A stretch of DNA of 59,732 bases from Alphaproteobacteria bacterium (GCA_009691045.1 SHWC01000009.1:1-59732), one strand, 5' to 3'. Positions 34,402-44,080 are shown, numbered from the stretch's first letter. Translations and numbers: made by a program. Notes: generated by a model from the letters alone, not told the origin.

Positions 34402-34722
34402 ATGGATGTTTTGCACGTCAAAGACAGCGAATTTGATCAGAAGGTTCTGAAGGCGACGGGCCCGGTGTTGGTCGATTTTTGGGCGGAATGGTGCGGGCCA
34501 TGCAAGTCCATTGCGCCAGCGCTCGAAGAGCTCGCCAAGGACATGAGCGATGCGGTTACGGTCGCAAAGATTAATGTCGACGAAAATCACGTGACCCCGG
34601 CCAAATATGGCGTGCGCGGCATCCCAACGCTGATCTTGTTCAAAAACGGTCAGGTCGCCTCGATGAAGGTCGGCGCCATGCCGAAACAGAAGCTCTATGA
34701 GTGGGTCAAAGGCGCGGTCTGA
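34402..34722 (+). CDS. trxA: Thioredoxin
   Basis: A 106-residue thioredoxin with the active site FWAEWCGPCKSIAP, the cis-Pro segment GVRGIPTLILFKNG and the ending LYEWVKGAV. ATG 34402 is preceded by CGGAG at suitable distance; the longer open frame into addA is not used. It reduces disulfides of cytoplasmic enzymes. A strong hairpin terminator follows 32 nt after its stop, closing the tsaE-addA-trxA segment. Confidence 0.97.
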   Translation: MDVLHVKDSEFDQKVLKATGPVLVDFWAEWCGPCKSIAPALEELAKDMSDAVTVAKINVDENHVTPAKYGVRGIPTLILFKNGQVASMKVGAMPKQKLYEWVKGAV

Positions 34723-34754
34723 CGCGGCACGCCTGATCCCATCTCGATAAACAC

Positions 34755-34785
34755 AAGGCCCCGCGCTTTACCGGCGCGGGGCCTT
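34755..34785 (+). terminator. Rho-independent terminator after trxA
   Basis: Perfect 12-bp stem AAGGCCCCGCGC (34755-34766) with GCGCGGGGCCTT (34774-34785), 7-base loop, followed by TCGTTTG. Placed 32 nt after the trxA stop, it should end the addA-trxA transcript and mark the edge of the conserved gene block. Confidence 0.85.
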
Positions 34786-34802
34786 TCGTTTGACCGAGAT
34801 GC

Positions 34803-34827
34803 GGTTTACTCCGCCGCTTGGCGCGCA
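34803..34827. repeat. 25-bp direct repeat, left copy, bounding the DUF4041 insert
   Basis: GGTTTACTCCGC-C-GCTTGGCGCGCA here matches 36259-36283 at 24 of 25 positions. The two copies flank the less GC-rich segment with the broken DUF4041 gene. On the minus strand each copy reads as a plausible protein end (ARQAAE stop), so the repeat may derive from the 3' end of a lost gene. Confidence 0.7.
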
Positions 34828-34919
34828 GCGACTATTGTCAATTATATCGACATTTGGATTTCAGTCCTGATTAAGATAGGTCGCACAATTGAAGAAAATG
34901 GCAACTCGGGGGAGGAGCG

Positions 34920-36132
34920 ACGGGCACGGAAGGACAAACTTCGGCTACGTCAATTCCATGGTTTGGAGCCCGTAAAATTGCGCTCCAGCTCGCAGCCGAA
35001 GTTCAAGAATTGCGTAAACAGCTTGACGCTCTTGGTGGTCTCTCCGTCCTGCAATTGGATGAGGCCCGTCGGACGATCGTCACTACTGAGGATTCGGCTC
35101 TCTTACAAGAGGCGGGGGTATACCACTATCGGCACCCATTGACCGATGCAGTCTCCTACGAGAGGGAATTGGCCAAGATCGAGGAAAGCGTGAGGGAGAT
35201 GATCAAGAAAGATGGGCGCGCCGTCCTTGCCGCGAAAAAATTGGACCGTAAATGGCTCGGCTGTCGAAGGCCGAAAAATGATTCGATATTTCCCTAAGCT
35301 GATGCTTCGCGCTTTCAATGCCGAGGTCGACACCTTAGTAAGAGGGCTTAAGCCCTATAAGCTCGACGGAGCTCTCGACCGCCTCAAAAAGGTTGCTGAG
35401 ACCATCGAGCGTCTTGGAAAGACGATGAACATTCGAATTTATCAGCCCTATTACAAATTGCGTGTACGTGAACTCGAACTCACGGCTGATTTCCTACAGA
35501 AACAGGTGGAACAGAAAGAGGCGGAACGCTTGGAGCGCGATCGTTTGCGCGAAGAGCGCAAGGTGCAACAAGAGATAGAACGTGAACGCGCCCGGCTTGA
35601 GAAAGAACGTCTACACTTCTCCAATGCACTCGATGCTTTGGTCGCAAAAGGTGACGAGGCAGGCGCCGAGCGAATGCGTGCTCAGCTGACCGACGTCGAC
35701 CGAGCAATAGAAGATGTGGATTACAGAGCCGCTAATATTCGCGCCGGGTATGTCTATCTAATATCGAACATCGGTTCATTCGGCGAGAAGATGGTCAAAG
35801 TTGGCATGACCAGACGTTTGGATCCGATGGATCGAATTCGTGAACTTAGTGATGCCTCAGTGCCATTCAATTTTGATATTCATGCTCTGTTTTTTTCGAA
35901 AGATGCAGTGAGTATTGAGACCGCTATGCACGAGCGGCTCGCTGGTGTACGCGTAAACATTGTCAATCGGCGACGCAAATTGTTCCGCGCAACTCCGTTG
36001 AAAGTCAAAGCTCACCTGAGTGAACTAGCTGGTGAGTTATTAGAGTTCCAAGAGACGCCAGAAGCCATTGGGTATCGTCAATGTCTCGTACTCGCGGGTG
36101 GGAATGGCACCACCGGAATAACAGCCCAATAA
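34920..36132 (+). pseudogene. DUF4041 + GIY-YIG (T5orf172-type) protein, broken by frameshift and start loss
   Basis: Two overlapping frames together encode one protein. Frame one runs from about 34920 to 35240: IPWFGARKIALQLAAEVQEL, GGLSVLQLDEARR, YHYRHPLTDAVSYERELAKI, KKDGRAVLAA. Frame two continues from about 35235 to 36132: NWTVNGSAVEGRKMIRYFPK, LMLRAFNAEVDTLVRGLKPY (DUF4041), a long charged coiled coil (residues 96-150 of the second frame), then the GIY-YIG domain GYVYLISNIGSFGEKMVKVG, MTRRLDPMDRIREL and MHERLAG. The shift is at A6 (35235-35240); five As would restore the frame. GGAGG at 34911 precedes ACG 34920 where ATG is expected, and no normal start occurs in that frame before TTG 35010. 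DUF4041 proteins are of unknown function. The base composition is less GC-rich than the neighbours, pointing to transfer. Confidence 0.8.
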
Positions 36133-36258
36133 TCCAGCCAGACCATTACTCTCGTCGGGATGGCATCAATTCATTGATTGAGCGGGCAGTCGCAAGGGCC
36201 TCCTCACCAAATGGAACCGTCGAGAGCAGTCTTGAAGTAGAGGGAATTTGACCGCACT

Positions 36259-36283
36259 GGTTTACTCCGCGGCTTGGCGCGCA
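36259..36283. repeat. 25-bp direct repeat, right copy
   Basis: GGTTTACTCCGC-G-GCTTGGCGCGCA, one mismatch to 34803-34827, 1456 bases away. It lies 33 bases before the 3' end of the minus-strand flavin oxygenase gene. The stretch 36133-36258 between the pseudogene and this copy shows no gene. Confidence 0.7.
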
Positions 36284-36316
36284 CGTCGAGGCCATGACGA
36301 ATTCCCAATCAAGCTC

Positions 36317-37510
36317 TCAGAGCATCGGCACTTCGACCGGTAGACCCAAAAGAAACCGCGCATAGGGCGTGCCGTTCACGTCGAGATTCTGCGTGATGTG
36401 CGACGTGCCGGCATGCGCATCGCGGAAATGGCGTGCGAACACATTGTTCTCATACAGCCCGCCGGCGCCCCCCACGCGATGCAGGCTATCGACCGCGCGC
36501 AAACACAGCTCACCGGCAAAGGCACCATCGGCGCGATATTTGAGCTTCTGTTCGAGGCTCGGCACACCGCCCGTTTTGGCGATCTCCTGCGCCTCGCGCA
36601 CGTTGCCATAGACCAAGGCCTTGGCCGCGTTGATCGCCGATGCCGCCTCGCCGGCCCTGGCCTGTACGGTGGAAAACTCCGCCATCTTGCCGCCGCTGAT
36701 GCGCGCCGTGCGTTTGCGGGTTTCCTCGCTGAAATCGCGCAACGCCCCTTGCGCGACGCCAAGCACCGAGGCACCAACCCATGACGAAAACAACGCGAAC
36801 ATCGGCATGCGGTAGAGCCAACCGGTATTGACCCGCGCGCCCGGCGAATCACCGCCTTTGGTTTGCTCAACCAACAAGGAGCGATGCTCAGGCACGAATT
36901 TGTCGTTCATCTCAACATCATTTGAGCCCGTGCCCTTGAGGCCTGAGGCAAACCACGTGTCATGAATCACATAATCCGCCTTCGGCACCACGAACATGCG
37001 GAAGCGCTCGGGCCCTTCCGCGCCATCGACCAGCGCGGCGAGCACCAACCATTCGGCGTGGTCGCAGCCCGAGACCAAGGGCCAACGGCCCGAAAGGCGA
37101 TAGCCGCCCTTGGCCGGCGTGGCCTTCGCCGCATTGAAGATCAGCGACCCGGCGAGCAGCGTATTGGCGCTTTTGGTCCACAAATCCTTTTGCGCCTCCT
37201 CCGGCCAATAGCACGGCATGAAATTGCAGCTGATCAAATTGGTCAGCACCCACGAGGTCGACGCGCACACGCTCGCAACCGTCGAGATCACATCATAAAG
37301 CGCAACATAATCGAGCTCGCTGCCGCCCCACCGCTTCGGCAACATGAGATTGACGATGCCGGCCTCGACCAGATCATTGACGGTTTCGCGCGGCACTTTG
37401 CGCAGGCGTTCGCATTCGGTGGCGCGCGCGCGGAGCACCGGCATTAGTGCAATTGTGCGTGCCATCATCTCGGCATGCGTGCCGGTCGGTGCGGCAATCC
37501 GTGCAGTCAT
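36317..37510 (-). CDS. Acyl-CoA-dehydrogenase-fold flavin monooxygenase, HsaA-like oxygenase
   Basis: A 397-residue member of the group D flavin monooxygenases (HsaA, HpaH C2-type) that use reduced flavin from a separate reductase. Visible: VPRETVNDLVEAGIVNLMLPKRWGG, the helical region SVCASTSWVLTNLISCNFMP, GGYRLSGRWPLVSGCDHAEW, GLKGTGSNDVEMNDKFVPEH and the C-terminal VGGAGGLYENNVFARHFRD with AGTSHITQN. The catalytic Glu of acyl-CoA dehydrogenases is not apparent, consistent with an oxygenase. No flavin reductase is encoded in the window. It could also be a DszC- or indole-oxygenase-type enzyme. Confidence 0.8.
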   Translation of the reverse strand: MTARIAAPTGTHAEMMARTIALMPVLRARATECERLRKVPRETVNDLVEAGIVNLMLPKRWGGSELDYVALYDVISTVASVCASTSWVLTNLISCNFMPCYWPEEAQKDLWTKSANTLLAGSLIFNAAKATPAKGGYRLSGRWPLVSGCDHAEWLVLAALVDGAEGPERFRMFVVPKADYVIHDTWFASGLKGTGSNDVEMNDKFVPEHRSLLVEQTKGGDSPGARVNTGWLYRMPMFALFSSWVGASVLGVAQGALRDFSEETRKRTARISGGKMAEFSTVQARAGEAASAINAAKALVYGNVREAQEIAKTGGVPSLEQKLKYRADGAFAGELCLRAVDSLHRVGGAGGLYENNVFARHFRDAHAGTSHITQNLDVNGTPYARFLLGLPVEVPML

Positions 37511-37570
37511 CTCTTGAGCCCCCTACCTCCTTCACGCTAGCGCATAAGGGGCCGGGGCTAGAAGACCGAA

Positions 37571-38851
37571 TCAACCGTGCTCGGCTAGAACCGTGCCGAT
37601 CAAATAAAGCGAGCCGCAGATCAGCACGCGCCCCGTCCCCTCGGGGCCCAGTCGCTCAAGCGCCGCTTTGATATTTGGCGCGCCCTCGGCCGCGATGCCG
37701 AGGAAGCGGGCGGTTGCCGCGACCGCCTCGGCCGGCAGGCTATTGGCCTCGCCCGGGATCGCGACCGCGACCAGGCGCCTGACATGAGGCGCGAGCGGCT
37801 TGAGGAACCCATCGACCGTCTTGGTGTTGAGCATGCCGACAACCAGATCGAGCGGCCGATCGGCGAACATAGACTCCGCCACGCGCGCGAGCGCCTCACC
37901 GGCGGAGGCATTGTGCCCGCCATCGATCCAGAGCTCGGTGCCGCGCGCCAATTCCTCGATGAGCGGCCCACGCGTCAATCGCTGCAATCGACCGGGCCAC
38001 CGCGTATTGACGAGTCCATCCGCGATGGCTTTGTCCGACACCGCAAAACCGGTGAGCGCCTTAGCGCAGGCGATCGCCGTGCCGGCATTATCGATCTGGT
38101 GCGGCCCCAACAACGCGGGCAGCGGAAACTCACGATGCGCGCCCAACGCATCGAACATCAAAAGATCACTCTCGCGTCGTACGGTCCATTCAATGCCGTG
38201 GCGTAGCAAAACAGCGCCAACCGCATGAGCGCGCCTCTCGATCACCTGAGAAGCGGCGGAATCTTGGGGTCCGATCACGGCGCTGATTCCGGGTTTCAAA
38301 ATGCCGGCCTTTTCGCCGGCGATGGCCTCGATGGTGTTGCCCAAATAGTGCATGTGATCCATCGAGACCGGCGTAATGGCGGTGAGCGCCGGTCTTGCGA
38401 TCACATTGGTGGCATCAAGCCGGCCGCCGAGCCCGACTTCCAAAATCAGCACGTCGGCCGGCCGTTGCGAAAACGCCAGGAAGGCCGCCGCCGTGGTGAT
38501 TTCAAAAAACGTGATCGGCGCGCCGTCATTCGCCCGTTCGGAGTCTTCGAGCACGGCGACCAACGCCTCTTCATCGATTGCGGTGCCATCGAAGCGAATG
38601 CGCTCGGCGAAGCGCACAAGATGCGGCGAGATGTAGGACTGCACACGCAAACCATGCGCGCGCAAAATCGCATCGAGATAGGCGACCAGACTACCCTTGC
38701 CATTGGTGCCGGCGATGTGAATAACCGGCGCGACGCGCCGTTCAGGATTGCCCAAGGCCGCGAGCAATCGCTCAACCCGACCCAAAGAGAGATCGATCGC
38801 CTTCGGGTGCAGCGCCTTCAGGCGCTCGAGAATCGGGTCGCTGGCGGCCAC
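37571..38851 (-). CDS. folC: Bifunctional folylpolyglutamate synthase / dihydrofolate synthase
   Basis: A 426-residue Mur-ligase-like enzyme adding Glu to dihydropteroate and to reduced folates. P-loop HIAGTNGKGSLVAYL at about residues 44-58, SPHLVRFAERI, FFEITTAAAFL, LEVGLGGRLDATNV, ITPVSMDHMHYLGNT (the metal-binding His), and DGGHNASAGEA in the C-terminal domain. Start is GTG 38851, five bases after accD. Last gene of the trpF-trpB-trpA-accD-folC run. Confidence 0.95.
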   Translation of the reverse strand: MAASDPILERLKALHPKAIDLSLGRVERLLAALGNPERRVAPVIHIAGTNGKGSLVAYLDAILRAHGLRVQSYISPHLVRFAERIRFDGTAIDEEALVAVLEDSERANDGAPITFFEITTAAAFLAFSQRPADVLILEVGLGGRLDATNVIARPALTAITPVSMDHMHYLGNTIEAIAGEKAGILKPGISAVIGPQDSAASQVIERRAHAVGAVLLRHGIEWTVRRESDLLMFDALGAHREFPLPALLGPHQIDNAGTAIACAKALTGFAVSDKAIADGLVNTRWPGRLQRLTRGPLIEELARGTELWIDGGHNASAGEALARVAESMFADRPLDLVVGMLNTKTVDGFLKPLAPHVRRLVAVAIPGEANSLPAEAVAATARFLGIAAEGAPNIKAALERLGPEGTGRVLICGSLYLIGTVLAEHG

Positions 38852-38856
38852 TTAGA

Positions 38857-39771
38857 CTAGGCGCGGGGCTGCGCCGGAATGTCGAGCCCGCCACGCGGAT
38901 AGGGCAGCACCTCGGCGCTGCGCGGCGCGGCCATCAGCAGGCCGATAATCCGCACCAGCGTTTCGCGCAATTTATGGCGATGCACAACCATATCGAGCAT
39001 GCCGTGGTCGAGCAGATATTCGGCCTTCTGGAATCCCGCCGGCAATTGTTGGCGAATGGTTTCCTCGATCACGCGCGCGCCGGCGAAGCCGATCATGGCG
39101 CCGGGCTCGGCGATCGCGATATCGCCGATCATGGCGAAGGACGCGGTGACGCCGCCCGTCGTCGGGTCGGTCAGCACCACGATATAGGGCAGGCCCGCCT
39201 CGCGCAGCTCTTCAATCGCGACCGTCGTGCGCGCCATCTGCATGAGCGACAACACGCCCTCTTGCATGCGGGCACCCCCCGAGGCCGGAATAACGATCAA
39301 CGGCGCCGCCTGCAGCATCGCGAGCCGCGCGCCCGCGACCAGGGCTTCGCCAACCGCCATGCCCATCGAGCCACCGAGGAAACCGAACTCGAACGCGGCG
39401 ATCACCGCTTGATGGCCGCCCATTTTGCCATGCGCGACGATGATCGCGTCGTCAAGCAGGCTCGTACCTTGCGCCTCGCGCACGCGATCCTGATAGCGCT
39501 TGCGATCGCGGAAGCGCAGCGGATCGGCCGGCACCGCCGGCAATTCGATGGTCTGATAATCGCCATCGTCGAACAACATGGCGAGCCTTGTGCGCGCATC
39601 GATGCGCATATGGTGGCCGCAATGCTGGCAGACGCGCATTTGCGCCTCGAGCTCGCGATGAAAAATCATCTGCTCGCAGGCCGGGCACTTTTCCCACAGT
39701 TTCTCGGGAATATCGTCCTTACGGAAAAGCGCTCGAACCTTGGGTCGCACGAAACGATCGAGCCAACTCAT
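38857..39771 (-). CDS. accD: Acetyl-CoA carboxylase carboxyltransferase subunit beta
   Basis: A 304-residue subunit that transfers carboxyl from biotin to acetyl-CoA in fatty acid synthesis. The N-terminal C4 zinc ribbon ([25 protein letters not shown]) is complete; the crotonase-fold core has [26 protein letters not shown] and [17 protein letters not shown]. Its start overlaps the trpA stop by 4 nt and folC follows 5 nt after it. Confidence 0.96.
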   Translation of the reverse strand: MSWLDRFVRPKVRALFRKDDIPEKLWEKCPACEQMIFHRELEAQMRVCQHCGHHMRIDARTRLAMLFDDGDYQTIELPAVPADPLRFRDRKRYQDRVREAQGTSLLDDAIIVAHGKMGGHQAVIAAFEFGFLGGSMGMAVGEALVAGARLAMLQAAPLIVIPASGGARMQEGVLSLMQMARTTVAIEELREAGLPYIVVLTDPTTGGVTASFAMIGDIAIAEPGAMIGFAGARVIEETIRQQLPAGFQKAEYLLDHGMLDMVVHRHKLRETLVRIIGLLMAAPRSAEVLPYPRGGLDIPAQPRA

Positions 39772-40610
39772 CCGACCACCTCCTTGCGCGCCGCCCTTAC
39801 CCCTGCGGCCAGATCCCGAACCAAACCAAGCACCGCCTCGACCGTGGCGCCGCTTCGCCGCGCCGCGCCATCGAGGCTCGAGGCCAAAGCCGACACCAAG
39901 GCCGAGCCGACCACCGCCGCATCGGCGACTCGCGCGACCTTCGCCGCATCGTCCGGTGTCTTAATGCCAAAACCGACCGCGAGCGGCAAGCTTGTATGGC
40001 GCCTGAGCCGCTTGATGGCATCCGCCGTCGAGGTTGTCTGCGCCCCCGCCGCGCCCGTGATGCCGGTGATCGACACGTAATAGACAAAGCCCGTGGTGTG
40101 CGCGAGCACGGCGGGCAGACGCCGATCATCGGTTGTCGGTGTCGCCAGCCGAATGAAACACAAGCCCGCGTCGATGGCGGGGATGCAAAGCTCCTCGTCT
40201 TCCTCGGGCGGCAGATCGACCACGATCACGCCATCAAGCCCGGCCGTAAGCGCGTCTTTGATAAAACGCGTCGGGCCATAAATATAGATCGGGTTGTAAT
40301 AGCCCATGAGGATAAGCGGCGTCTCTTGGTCGGTGGCGCGAAAACGCCGCACCAGATCGAGCGTCTTCGTCAGCGTAATACCCGCCTTGAGCGCGCGTTG
40401 ACCGGCGACCTGAATCACCGGTCCATCCGCCATCGGGTCGGTGAAGGCCGCGCCGATTTCGATCAGATCGGCACCCGCCGCCGGCAGGCCTTTCAAGATC
40501 TCGAACGAGGTCTCGATATCGGGGTCGCCCATCATGGTGAAGGTGATGAGGCCTGCGCGCCCCTCATGCTTCAATTTGGCGAAGCGTTTCTCGATCCGCC
40601 CGGCACTCAT
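39768..40610 (-). CDS. trpA: Tryptophan synthase alpha chain
   Basis: A 280-residue TIM barrel that releases indole from indole-3-glycerol phosphate. [21 protein letters not shown] contains the catalytic Glu, LMGYYNPIY and the second acidic residue in [14 protein letters not shown] follow, and [17 protein letters not shown] binds phosphate. The usual LPFSDP is replaced by GAAFTDP. It overlaps trpB by 4 nt upstream and accD by 4 nt downstream. Confidence 0.96.
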   Translation of the reverse strand: MSAGRIEKRFAKLKHEGRAGLITFTMMGDPDIETSFEILKGLPAAGADLIEIGAAFTDPMADGPVIQVAGQRALKAGITLTKTLDLVRRFRATDQETPLILMGYYNPIYIYGPTRFIKDALTAGLDGVIVVDLPPEEDEELCIPAIDAGLCFIRLATPTTDDRRLPAVLAHTTGFVYYVSITGITGAAGAQTTSTADAIKRLRRHTSLPLAVGFGIKTPDDAAKVARVADAAVVGSALVSALASSLDGAARRSGATVEAVLGLVRDLAAGVRAARKEVVG

Positions 40611-41821
40611 AGGCCAACCCCGAGCGCATCCGCGACGGTGAAAATATCCTTATCGCCCCGACCGCACATGTTCATGACCATGAGATGATCTTTGGGCAAG
40701 GTCGGCGCGAGCTTGATGACATGACCCAGCGCATGGGCGGGCTCCAGCGCGGGCAAAATGCCTTCGAGCCGCGCGCAAAGCTTGAACGCTTCAAGCGCCT
40801 CTTTATCGGTGATCGCGACATAATTGACCCGCGCGCTATCCTTGAGCCAGGCATGCTCGGGCCCAATGCCGGGATAATCGAGCCCGGCCGAGATCGAATG
40901 CGCCTCGGTCACCTGACCATCTGCGTCTTGCAACAAATAAGTTCGGTTGCCATGCAGCACGCCGGGCGAACCAGCGCTCAGCGAGGCGGCGTGCTGGCCG
41001 GTCTCGATGCCGTGGCCTGCCGCCTCGACGCCGTACATTTTGATGTTGGGTTCGTCGAGGAACGGGTGGAACAACCCGATCGCGTTCGACCCGCCGCCGA
41101 CGCACGCCACCAATGAATCGGGCAGGCGCCCTTCGGCCTTCATGATCTGCTCGCGCGTCTCGCGCCCGATCACCGACTGAAAATCGCGCACCATGGCGGG
41201 ATAAGGGTGCGGGCCCGCGACCGTGCCGATCAAATAATAGGTCGAATCGACATTCGTCACCCAATCGCGCAGCGCCTCGTTCATCGCGTCTTTGAGCGTG
41301 CGCGAACCCGATTTGACCGGCACCACCTCGGCGCCGAGCAGTTTCATGCGAAACACATTCGGTTTTTGGCGCTCGATATCGACCGCGCCCATATAGACGA
41401 CACAAGGCAAACCCATCAGCGCGCACACGGTCGCGGTCGCAACGCCATGCTGGCCGGCGCCAGTCTCGGCGATGATGCGCGTCTTGCCCATGCGCTTCGC
41501 CAGCAAGATCTGCCCCATGCAATTGTTGATTTTGTGCGCGCCGGTGTGATTGAGCTCGTCGCGCTTGAAATAGATTCTGGCGCCGCCGAGATGACGCGAC
41601 AGCCGTTCCGCGTGATAAAGCGGGCTCGGCCGGCCCACATAGAATTCAAGCCAATAATCGAGCTCGTCGCGAAACGCGCGATCGGCGCTCGCTTTGGCAT
41701 AGGCCTTTTCGAGATCGAGAATGAGCGGCATCAGGGTTTCGGCCACGAACCGCCCGCCATAAATGCCGAAATGGCCGCGTTCGTCCGGCCCCGCGCGATA
41801 GCTGTTGATTGCCGTGTTCAT
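40607..41821 (-). CDS. trpB: Tryptophan synthase beta chain
   Basis: A 404-residue PLP enzyme joining indole to serine. PLP-Lys97 is in [11 protein letters not shown], followed by [19 protein letters not shown], the Ser-rich phosphate loop [10 protein letters not shown] and [19 protein letters not shown] 41821 is preceded by GAGAG and gives the family's usual start [19 protein letters not shown]; the longer open frame to 42112 lies over trpF. It begins 14 nt after trpF. Confidence 0.97.
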   Translation of the reverse strand: MNTAINSYRAGPDERGHFGIYGGRFVAETLMPLILDLEKAYAKASADRAFRDELDYWLEFYVGRPSPLYHAERLSRHLGGARIYFKRDELNHTGAHKINNCMGQILLAKRMGKTRIIAETGAGQHGVATATVCALMGLPCVVYMGAVDIERQKPNVFRMKLLGAEVVPVKSGSRTLKDAMNEALRDWVTNVDSTYYLIGTVAGPHPYPAMVRDFQSVIGRETREQIMKAEGRLPDSLVACVGGGSNAIGLFHPFLDEPNIKMYGVEAAGHGIETGQHAASLSAGSPGVLHGNRTYLLQDADGQVTEAHSISAGLDYPGIGPEHAWLKDSARVNYVAITDKEALEAFKLCARLEGILPALEPAHALGHVIKLAPTLPKDHLMVMNMCGRGDKDIFTVADALGVGL

Positions 41822-41835
41822 GTCAATCTCTCGGT

Positions 41836-42489
41836 TCAGGCCGCGCCCGCGGCCTTGAGGAAGGCACGGATGGCGCCGGGATCCTTGCGGCCCGGCGCGC
41901 TTTCGACACCCGATGATACGTCGACCGCGCCCGCGCCCGTGATTCGAATCGCCTCGTTGATATTGGCCACGCTCAACCCGCCCGACAAAATCCAGCCCTC
42001 GCGCCCCTTGGCGGCGCGTCCCGACAGCAACGTCCAATCGAAGGCGATGGCATTGCCGCCTGGCAGGCCGAGGCCTTGGCCGCTCGGCACTTTGGCGTCG
42101 TAAAGCAGCCAATCGGCGTGCGCGGCAAAGGGCGCGGCGGTGGTCACATCGTCGGCCCGCGCGACCTTGATTGTTTTGATCAGGCGCTTACCGGTCAAGG
42201 CCCGGATCGCATCCAGGCGCCCAACGCTTTCATTGCCGTGCAATTGAATGAGATCGAGCGGTACGCGCGCCAAGGTGGCGCTGAGTTCGTCATCGCGCGG
42301 ATCGACGAACACGCCGACCCGCCCGACTTTGGCCGGCACCAAATTGGCCAGCGTCGCCGCCGCGTCATGCGATAGCGAGCGGGGTGAAGGCGGATAAAAC
42401 ACCAGCCCAATAAAACGCGCGCCACCATCGAGCGCCGCTTCAAGCGCGGGCCGATCGGTGATGCCGCAAATCTTGACCGAAACTAACAC
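41836..42489 (-). CDS. trpF: Phosphoribosylanthranilate isomerase
   Basis: A 217-residue TIM barrel for the third step from anthranilate to tryptophan. VKICGIT with the catalytic Cys at the N-terminus, [52 protein letters not shown] and [14 protein letters not shown] are diagnostic. GTG 42489 is taken as start; the frame reaches 42525 inside pyrF. pyrF ends 13 nt upstream, so trpF is linked to both pyrF and trpB. Confidence 0.94.
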   Translation of the reverse strand: MLVSVKICGITDRPALEAALDGGARFIGLVFYPPSPRSLSHDAAATLANLVPAKVGRVGVFVDPRDDELSATLARVPLDLIQLHGNESVGRLDAIRALTGKRLIKTIKVARADDVTTAAPFAAHADWLLYDAKVPSGQGLGLPGGNAIAFDWTLLSGRAAKGREGWILSGGLSVANINEAIRITGAGAVDVSSGVESAPGRKDPGAIRAFLKAAGAA

Positions 42490-42502
42490 GATCAGAATGG
42501 CC

Positions 42503-43246
42503 TCAAGGCACACGCGCCAAGGCATCTGGCGCGCGCATCGTCGCCGCCCTCATTTCATCGACGATCCGCCGTGCCGCATCCGCTGGGTCGGCAGCTTGCG
42601 TGATCGGCCGACCGACCACGAGATAATCCGCGCCGCCGCGCACCGCATCGCCCGGCGTCACGATACGATTCTGATCATCGCTGACCGACCAGACCGGTCG
42701 GATTGCCGGCACCACGAGCAGGAATTCCGGCCCGAGTTCCGCACGCAAAAGCGGCACAGTATCAGCCGTTGTCCACACGCCATCGAGCCCGCAGGCGCGC
42801 GCCAAGGCGGCCAATCGAAGCGTCTGCTCGTACAGCGAGCCCGCCACCCCGACCGCGCCCAGATCGGCCTCATCCATGGTGGTGAGCACCGTGACGCCAA
42901 GCAATTTCGGCCGCACAAAACCGCCGACCTGTGCCGCGGCATGGGCAGCGGCCGCCGCAGCCCGCATCATCGTGGCACCGCCACTGGCATGAACCGTGAT
43001 CGCGAATGGGCGAACCGCGGTCGCACGTCGCACCGTGTTGGACACGACACGCGGCAAATTGTTCAGCTTCAAATCGAGGATGACCGGCAAACCAAGCGCA
43101 TGAAACGGCTCGATCCCGCTCAAGCCATTGAGAAAGACGTATTCATGACCGAGCTTGATGCCGCCGATCGTACCTTTGATCCGGCCCGCGATATCAACCG
43201 CGTACTCCGGCGCAACCCAATCGAGCGAACAGAAGAGGCCGTCCAT
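42503..43246 (-). CDS. pyrF: Orotidine 5'-phosphate decarboxylase
   Basis: A 247-residue enzyme making UMP from OMP. FCSLDW at the start, the catalytic array DLKLNNLPRVVSNTVR (Asp-x-Lys-x-x-Asn in place of the more common DxKxxD; Asn is seen at the last position), ITVHASGGATMMRAA, GVTVLTTMDEADL, and the phosphate loop VVPAIRP with DYLVVGRPIT. Length is normal. Confidence 0.93.
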   Translation of the reverse strand: MDGLFCSLDWVAPEYAVDIAGRIKGTIGGIKLGHEYVFLNGLSGIEPFHALGLPVILDLKLNNLPRVVSNTVRRATAVRPFAITVHASGGATMMRAAAAAAHAAAQVGGFVRPKLLGVTVLTTMDEADLGAVGVAGSLYEQTLRLAALARACGLDGVWTTADTVPLLRAELGPEFLLVVPAIRPVWSVSDDQNRIVTPGDAVRGGADYLVVGRPITQAADPADAARRIVDEMRAATMRAPDALARVP

Positions 43247-43296
43247 CGCGTGCCCCTAGACGAAGGCCGCAAGGCCAATGATCGAGTGCAGCGTCA

Positions 43297-43656
43297 TCAG
43301 GCGGCGTCCTTGGTCGGGCCGACGGGTAAATTATGACCGCCAGGCAGGCTTGGTATCGAATGGCGCCGCAGACGATCGCGTTCGGTGCGAAGATCGGCGA
43401 CCTCGCGCTCAAGCGCCTTGATGCGGTGCGCGCGCGCGCGCGATTGGCGCCGATTCGGACTGCCCGTCACGGTCTTCGCGATCACGCCGGCAAAGAGCCC
43501 GATCGCGAGCGAGGCGAGCGCCACGGCAAATAGCGGCACGTCGAGCGCGAAGGGCAGCGGCGCGAACGAGATCGTGATGCCGCCGCGGTTCGCGATCGAA
43601 AACGCGATGAGTATGAGCGCGGCCACCGCCGCGACGATCCAGCCGAGGATGCGCAC
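43297..43656 (-). CDS. LapA family (DUF1049) inner-membrane protein
   Basis: A 119-residue protein with two membrane segments, ILGWIVAAVAALILIAFSI (residues 3-21) and PLFAVALASLAIGLFAGVIA (about 40-59), followed by a basic coiled-coil tail (ALEREVADLRTERDRLRRH). This is the LapA (lipopolysaccharide assembly A) domain pattern. In E. coli the related protein works with LapB to control LpxC. Encoded between ihfB and pyrF, as is common in this group. Confidence 0.85.
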   Translation of the reverse strand: MRILGWIVAAVAALILIAFSIANRGGITISFAPLPFALDVPLFAVALASLAIGLFAGVIAKTVTGSPNRRQSRARAHRIKALEREVADLRTERDRLRRHSIPSLPGGHNLPVGPTKDAA

Positions 43657-43727
43657 CTAAGACTCCGTTCCACTTCTAGGCGCCCAGACCGAGACGCCAC
43701 CGCGCGATACCGCGATTCGATGCGTCG

Positions 43728-44015
43728 TCAGGCGTTGTTGACGCGATCGCGCAATTCTTTTCCGGTCTTGAAGAACGGCAAACGCTTTTGGCCGACCTGC
43801 ACCGCATCGCCCGTACGCGGATTGCGGCCGACGCGCGCGCCCCGCTCGCGCACCGAGAACGCGCCGAAGCCCCTGAGCTCGACGCGATCGCCGCGCGCAA
43901 GCGCCGCGGTGATCTCCTCAAAGATCTTGTTCACGACCCGCTCATAGTCCCGATGATAGAGGCGTGGATCGGGATACATTTCAGCGAGGCGTTGAATGAG
44001 TTCGGATTTGGTCAT
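43728..44015 (-). CDS. ihfB: Integration host factor subunit beta
   Basis: A 95-residue HU/IHF-fold DNA-bending protein: [49 protein letters not shown], and the DNA-clamping arm [21 protein letters not shown] start at ATG 44015, the family N-terminus; the frame opens 13 codons earlier. Lies between sppA and lapA on the minus strand. Confidence 0.95.
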   Translation of the reverse strand: MTKSELIQRLAEMYPDPRLYHRDYERVVNKIFEEITAALARGDRVELRGFGAFSVRERGARVGRNPRTGDAVQVGQKRLPFFKTGKELRDRVNNA

Positions 44016-44080
44016 CGGTTTCTCTGCCCCGTGAGCCCGCGCCAAGCGCGCCAATGCCCTGTTCTCGTTGGATTATTCTT

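Noticed and set aside
34898-34975. ATG 34898 frame (begins MATRGRSDG) as start of the DUF4041 gene
   Set aside because: It ends at TAA after 25 codons, is in another frame from the conserved IPWFGARK, and has poorer spacing to GGAGG than codon 34920.
38974-40080. 368-codon open frame on the plus strand
   Set aside because: Antisense to accD and trpA. His/Arg-rich composition and no protein family resemblance.
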